From assembly GCA_021442845.1 (NCBI GenBank), contig JABUSD010000293.1, forward strand, positions 1 to 10,030: a stretch of 10,030 nucleotides of DNA, given 5' to 3'. Both the position numbers and the translations under genes were made by a program. This document shows positions 6,545 through 10,030 of the stretch, piece by piece. This DNA is from Holdemanella sp. (GTDB taxonomy: Bacteria; Bacillota_I; Bacilli_A; Erysipelotrichales; Erysipelotrichaceae). Under the pieces are notes generated by a model. It made no database searches. It was not told where the DNA came from and saw nothing but the letters and a program-made list of their open reading frames with translations. Numbering within the stretch: position 1 is the first letter of the stretch; every line of letters begins with the position of its first letter.

Positions 6545-8987
6545 ATAGTAAATTGATCAATTTTGAGAAAGTAAAGAATAACTTTCTAGGATCCCATACA
6601 AGCCATGCACCAGGTACAATTTGTCCAGGATCTGGTTGTGGATCCGGCTGTGGATCCGGTTGAGGATCTGGTTGAGGATCTGGTGTAGGTTCAGGGGTAG
6701 GCTCAGGTGAAGGTTCATCGGCTTCACATGCATCACCTACAAGTTTTGTTCCGCTTGGACATGTACATGAGGAAGCATCCTTATCCCAGGAACCACCACT
6801 TGCTTCACAGGCTTTCTTACCTTCAGGAAGTTTACATGAGTTGTTTTCATCATCCCATTCACCACCTTGTGCTTCACAGGCAGTTTTCTGATCATCAACA
6901 TCGCCAGAACTTTGATCTCCCTTCGTTAGGAATTCAGTTTTGATATATCCACCTTTGTAATCAGAAACACCTTTTGGTCTTTCAATTGCATGATAGTTAC
7001 CATATTTAGCCATATAGTCAAGCATATAATGGGAAATCTGGAAGGCTTGTGCCTGCATCAGATCGCTTAATGTAAAATACCAGCCTTGTTCTGCATATTG
7101 GGTTGTATATCCAGACCATACCGCAATAGTGAAATCACTTGTATAACCAACTGACCATTCATCCTTATATGTATAGGCTGGGATACCCCATTGAAGACCA
7201 TCAAGTCCCCAGTCAGATGTACCAGATTTACCATATGCAGGATAATCAGAAATCAGCCATTCATTTAAGTTCTGATATCCACCAGTAACAACTTTTTCAA
7301 GAAGAACAGACATCATGAATGCAGCTTCTTCAGAGATTAATTCGTGTTCTTTTGTATTACCCTTCGTTTCCTGATTGTCAGAACGACGGATTACTTTACG
7401 AACTGTATGGGCATCAATACGTTTACCGCCGTTGGCAAAGATTGTATAAGCACTAGCCTGCTGGATAGGTGTTGCGAACATATTCGAACCACCGATACAA
7501 TACTGTTCTACATACGCTTTTGCGACATCATCGTCGTATCCTAATTCCTTACAGAAGTTAATCCAGTAATCAGTACCCGTTTCATCGACTAATTCAATCA
7601 TGGCAGCCGCTGCAGGGCAGTTTTTAGAAACGCCTAAGGCATCCTGTAATGTCATCTTACCGTTATATCGACCATCTGAGTTGTTTAGGTTTGAACCAGT
7701 ATGGAAGTAATCTTTTGCCTTGTCATTAACGATATGCTTTGTTGACCATCCTAATAAATCAAATGTTGAACAGTAAGACAGAAGTGGTTTCATAGAAGAA
7801 CCTGGCTGTTTTGCGGTAATCGAGTTATCATGCTTAACTGCATCGGTATGGTAACGTCTACCAGGTCCAACGGCAAGGATTTCTCCTGTATCGTTATCGA
7901 TGATACCAAATCCAAAGTCGAAGGCTTCATTTGGGAAGGAGATGACTTCACCTGCACAGATTCGATCTGCCTGCTTTTGGGCATCCTGATTCAATGCTGT
8001 ATAGATATCCATTGGAACAACACCAGGATCCTGTCCTGTTAATTTCATTGTTTCCTGGATAACCTGGTCAATATAGGCTTCGTTTGGATCTGAATCTTTA
8101 GATGATGCCTTGTAGTCAAGCGAGAATTCTAATCGGGTATTCTTTGCCAGATTGTATTCATCCTTTGTGATATATCCATGCTGATACATCAATTGAAGCG
8201 TCAGGTTACGACGCTCTGTACCCATCTGCAAGTGATCATATTCAGAATCATAGATATTGTTCAATGGGTTGTACTGTCCTGGAGCATTAACACTTCCTGC
8301 CAGGAAAGCCGCTTCACTTAAATTCAGTTCAGATACATCCTTGTTGAAATAATAAGCAGCTGCCTTCTGAATACCACGTGTGTTATTTCCTGAACCAAAC
8401 CAGATTCGGTTCACATAATATTCAAAGATGGAATGTTTATCAACAGATTGCTCAGCAATCAAGGATAAATAGATTTCCTGAATCTTTAATTTTACCTGAT
8501 CGATTTTTGAAATACCGCCTTTTTCATTCAGCAGTTTTTCTTCCTGGTTCTTTGTAAATGCATTATCGATCATCTGCATAGTCAGGGTAGAACCACCCTG
8601 GGAGAAATCTCCGCTTTTCAAGTTGTTGATGGCAGCTGAAATGAAACGAGGCAAGTCGAATCCATTGTGATCGAAGAAACGCGAATCTTCGATAGACAGG
8701 AATGCATCAACTACGGTCTGTGGAAGCTGTTCATAAGTAACATCTTCACGAATTTCCTGTCCAAATTCATAGATTAACGTTCCCGCTCCATCATAAATAC
8801 GAGAGTTTGACAATGTTGTTAATCCGTCTTTTGTAAATCGCATCCCTTCTGGGTCATTGATAACATTTACCAGAATAAAGAATACCGAAATACATCCAAC
8901 TAAAAAAACGGATAAGATAACAATTGCCAGCTTGTTCCAAAAGTCAAGTCTTCTTCTCTTTTGTTTAGGCGTTGCTTGTTTAGCCAT
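6543..8987 (-). CDS. ponA: Class A penicillin-binding protein (PBP1-type)
   Basis: This is a bifunctional peptidoglycan synthase anchored in the membrane: it polymerises lipid II into glycan strands and cross-links the peptides. A basic N-terminus is followed by one transmembrane helix (about 18-42). The GT51 domain (about 75-265) has E100 in EDSRFFDHNG, GGSTLTMQ (131-138), E171 in KIQEIYL and the KHSIFEYYVN segment (184-193). The transpeptidase domain (about 355-660) has S397-S-M-K400, S454-K-N456 and K587-S-G-T590. The C-terminus is unusual: two 16-residue Cys-Gly-Trp units (703-718, 726-741), two more cysteines (743, 754), then an Asp-Pro/Glu-Pro repeat tail (758-788) and a hydrophobic end. 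AGGAGG lies seven nt before the ATG, which overlaps the recU stop codon by one base. The symbol follows the Bacillus recU-ponA arrangement. Confidence 0.95.
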   Translation of the reverse strand: MAKQATPKQKRRRLDFWNKLAIVILSVFLVGCISVFFILVNVINDPEGMRFTKDGLTTLSNSRIYDGAGTLIYEFGQEIREDVTYEQLPQTVVDAFLSIEDSRFFDHNGFDLPRFISAAINNLKSGDFSQGGSTLTMQMIDNAFTKNQEEKLLNEKGGISKIDQVKLKIQEIYLSLIAEQSVDKHSIFEYYVNRIWFGSGNNTRGIQKAAAYYFNKDVSELNLSEAAFLAGSVNAPGQYNPLNNIYDSEYDHLQMGTERRNLTLQLMYQHGYITKDEYNLAKNTRLEFSLDYKASSKDSDPNEAYIDQVIQETMKLTGQDPGVVPMDIYTALNQDAQKQADRICAGEVISFPNEAFDFGFGIIDNDTGEILAVGPGRRYHTDAVKHDNSITAKQPGSSMKPLLSYCSTFDLLGWSTKHIVNDKAKDYFHTGSNLNNSDGRYNGKMTLQDALGVSKNCPAAAAMIELVDETGTDYWINFCKELGYDDDVAKAYVEQYCIGGSNMFATPIQQASAYTIFANGGKRIDAHTVRKVIRRSDNQETKGNTKEHELISEEAAFMMSVLLEKVVTGGYQNLNEWLISDYPAYGKSGTSDWGLDGLQWGIPAYTYKDEWSVGYTSDFTIAVWSGYTTQYAEQGWYFTLSDLMQAQAFQISHYMLDYMAKYGNYHAIERPKGVSDYKGGYIKTEFLTKGDQSSGDVDDQKTACEAQGGEWDDENNSCKLPEGKKACEASGGSWDKDASSCTCPSGTKLVGDACEADEPSPEPTPEPTPDPQPDPQPDPQPDPQPDPGQIVPGAWLVWDPRKLFFTFSKLINLL
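6628..6711 (-). repeat. 12-bp tandem repeat in the PBP tail
   Basis: Seven consecutive 12-bp units run on the plus-strand pattern GGATCTGGTTGA. Units 1-5 (6628-6687) are near-identical and encode Asp-Pro-rich steps. Units 6-7 are diverged and encode Glu-Pro-Thr-Pro steps. Because 12 is a multiple of three, unit gain or loss changes tail length without breaking the frame. Confidence 0.9.
6726..6881 (-). other. Cys-rich tandem module of the PBP
   Basis: This segment encodes residues 703-754. It holds two copies of ACEAxGGxWDxxxxSC spaced 23 residues apart (C704/C718 and C727/C741), followed by a short C743...C754 loop. Six cysteines in an exported region would allow three disulfides. The role is unknown; a small extracellular fold or a wall-binding module is possible. 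Confidence 0.75.
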
Positions 8988-9574
8988 TATTTTTCCTCCT
9001 TAAAGTATCTAGCATCTACGTTTTTCAAATATGATAAACGTGGAAATAAACCTTCTTGAATCAAATCTCCGTTTGTTTCAAACCATGAATAGGGAATAGA
9101 ACTTTTGTCTGTTCGCTCTATTTCTGCTATTAACAGATCGCTATCAACCAGATATGTCTTGCTATGGGCATTGAACCGAATAATAAAGAAGCCGATTCCC
9201 CCATGTTTAGTAACCTGTTTGAGATGTCTGATCTGATGGTCGTGAATCATCAATAGAGGAAAGTTTACCTTGTTCTTTGTTTCTTTTGCTTCAAAGTCAA
9301 TATATTTACCTCTATATATGCCATTATAGTCAGTTGTCGATGGTGTCTTGTAGTAAGCTTCTACAATTTTGGCTTTGTTACGTGCTGGATAATCTACTTT
9401 AACTACCTGTACAGGCGTCGGTTTTTTATAGATTACCGCTTTATCCATCTCTCTATAATAGGCATTTGAGTCATTCACATCGCTTTCCAGAGACATACCT
9501 CTTCGTGAGTGTCTGTCCTGAATTGTCGTTGAAACATTCATGTGAATACCGGTTGGATATTTAATAGTACTCAT
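8987..9574 (-). CDS. recU: Holliday junction resolvase RecU
   Basis: RecU is the Firmicutes resolvase that cuts four-way DNA junctions in recombination, repair and chromosome segregation, with RuvAB. The 195-residue product keeps the family core: RGMSLESDVNDSNAYY (25-40), KKPTPVQVVKVDYP (50-63), then D82 in STTDYNG and E95-A-K97 in YIDFEAKETKNK, the metal-binding catalytic residues, and HDHQIRHLKQV (111-121). The longest frame begins at a TTG at 9628 without a binding site; Bacillus RecU begins at the equivalent of IKYPTG, so ATG 9574 is preferred, with ATG 9583 next. No Shine-Dalgarno sequence precedes either, and a -10 box ends seven nt before 9574. The gene is joined to the PBP gene by TAATG, a conserved recombination/cell-wall pairing in Firmicutes. 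Confidence 0.93.
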   Translation of the reverse strand: MSTIKYPTGIHMNVSTTIQDRHSRRGMSLESDVNDSNAYYREMDKAVIYKKPTPVQVVKVDYPARNKAKIVEAYYKTPSTTDYNGIYRGKYIDFEAKETKNKVNFPLLMIHDHQIRHLKQVTKHGGIGFFIIRFNAHSKTYLVDSDLLIAEIERTDKSSIPYSWFETNGDLIQEGLFPRLSYLKNVDARYFKEEK

Positions 9575-9581
9575 CGAGTCC

Positions 9582-9610
9582 ATTATATTATAAATCGCAT
9601 GAACATTCAA
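9582..9610 (-). promoter_or_regulatory. Putative recU-PBP operon promoter
   Basis: On the minus strand TTGAAT (9610-9605) and TATAAT (9587-9582) are separated by 17 nt. A second overlapping TATAAT occupies 9592-9587. The predicted start point falls at 9574-9576, on or next to the preferred recU start codon, so the message would be leaderless or nearly so. Confidence 0.5.
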
Positions 9611-9628
9611 TTCTTGGATATGCGTCAA

Positions 9629-10030
9629 TATCGCTAGGAAAGATGCGATATCTACAGAGTTATATATGATTTTTTAAAGAATGTCAAACATAAGAATTCC
9701 TATAAATATATAAGGTATACAAACAATCAAAAAGCATTCTATAAGCGATATAAAGAAAACAATGGTCATGTTGCATTGAAAAAGTGTATTACTATGAACA
9801 GATATTCTATGATTTAGGAAATTATTTATGGTTAGTTGAATTAATAACTGAATTTCCATTTGCTGTAATCTTTGTATGTATCGTCTGATTTCACTCTTAT
9901 AATGACACTTGTTGTTCGCATGAATTATAATTTCATTAAAGAAAAATGTGAAAATCACAAAAATTTTTGATAAGAATATCTAAATTTGGATAGGGATGAA
10001 TTAAACCAATAAAAGTCATAGGGTGTCTGT
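9629..10030. other. AT-rich region with no firmly supported gene
   Basis: This stretch upstream of recU has no recognisable gene. On the minus strand an open frame of 94 codons (GTG 9958 to TAA 9674) would encode a basic, helical N-terminal half and a C-terminal hydrophobic segment resembling a membrane helix. Neither its GTG nor the internal ATG has a ribosome binding site, and I recognise no family. On the plus strand, 9639-9818 reads as an open lysine/tyrosine-rich frame that then breaks into several stops, which could be a decayed gene or chance. A small TGTGA/TCACA hairpin lies at 9947-9959. The region may be intergenic, a small unknown membrane-protein gene, or gene remains. Confidence 0.3.

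Noticed and set aside
6628..6711. CRISPR-like array from regular repeats
   Set aside because: The units are 12 bp with no spacers and lie in frame in the PBP coding sequence, so this is a coding tandem repeat.
6707..6943. Histidine-rich 78-codon plus-strand frame opposite the PBP tail
   Set aside because: It is the antisense of the Cys-rich and Asp-Pro coding region; its composition follows from that sequence, and it has no start signals.
9575..9628. TTG start at 9628 for recU
   Set aside because: No binding site; the added residues are not part of the RecU family, and the region contains the likely promoter.
9947..9959. CRP-like site TGTGA...TCACA
   Set aside because: The half-sites are only 3 nt apart rather than 6, and CRP-type control is not expected to be recognisable here; more likely a small hairpin or chance.

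Overview
The window looks like chromosomal core DNA from a low-GC Gram-positive bacterium (Firmicutes/Bacillota). Supporting signs are AT-rich codon use, strong AGGAGG-type ribosome binding sites, tRNA genes with encoded CCA, and the recU–class A penicillin-binding protein gene pair that is typical of this phylum. The Cys-rich, Pro-rich C-terminal tail on the PBP and the overall protein style would fit Erysipelotrichia from the gut, but that assignment is inference. No phage, IS element, CRISPR array or defence system is visible.

Layout, left to right. (1) 1-134, minus strand: two adjacent arginine tRNAs, CCU (cut by the window edge) and CCG. (2) 234-3078, plus strand: a trkA-trkH operon for potassium uptake; the genes overlap and end in a terminator that contains the trkH stop codon. 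(3) 3136-3211, minus: tRNA-Asn with its own terminator. (4) 3311-4198, plus: a Cof-type HAD phosphatase. (5) 4195-5870, minus: a TetR-type regulator followed by an M42 metallo-aminopeptidase. The peptidase and HAD genes converge, overlap by 4 nt and share one perfect hairpin. (6) 5964-6500, plus: a nitroreductase-family flavoprotein, divergent from tetR across a 93-bp gap. (7) 6543-9574, minus: recU (Holliday-junction resolvase) then a bifunctional PBP1-type peptidoglycan synthase, joined by a one-base TAATG overlap. (8) 9629-10030: about 400 bp, very AT-rich, with no gene I can support firmly.

The genes are mostly independent housekeeping units: potassium homeostasis (TrkA is the cytosolic gating subunit, TrkH the membrane channel), translation, small-molecule phosphatase and reductase activities, peptide turnover, and cell wall synthesis paired with recombination. 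TetR may control its own operon, the divergent nitroreductase gene, or both. Three starts were moved from the longest reading frame: HAD to 3311, M42 peptidase to 5223, and recU to about 9574.

Two architectural themes recur. Nearly every coding sequence ends inside or at the edge of its own transcription terminator. Two genes (tetR and recU) have a consensus -10 box only 6-7 nt before the start codon and no Shine-Dalgarno sequence, which suggests leaderless mRNAs. I see no clearly new system; the most unusual protein feature is the six-cysteine tandem module and Asp-Pro repeat tail of the PBP.
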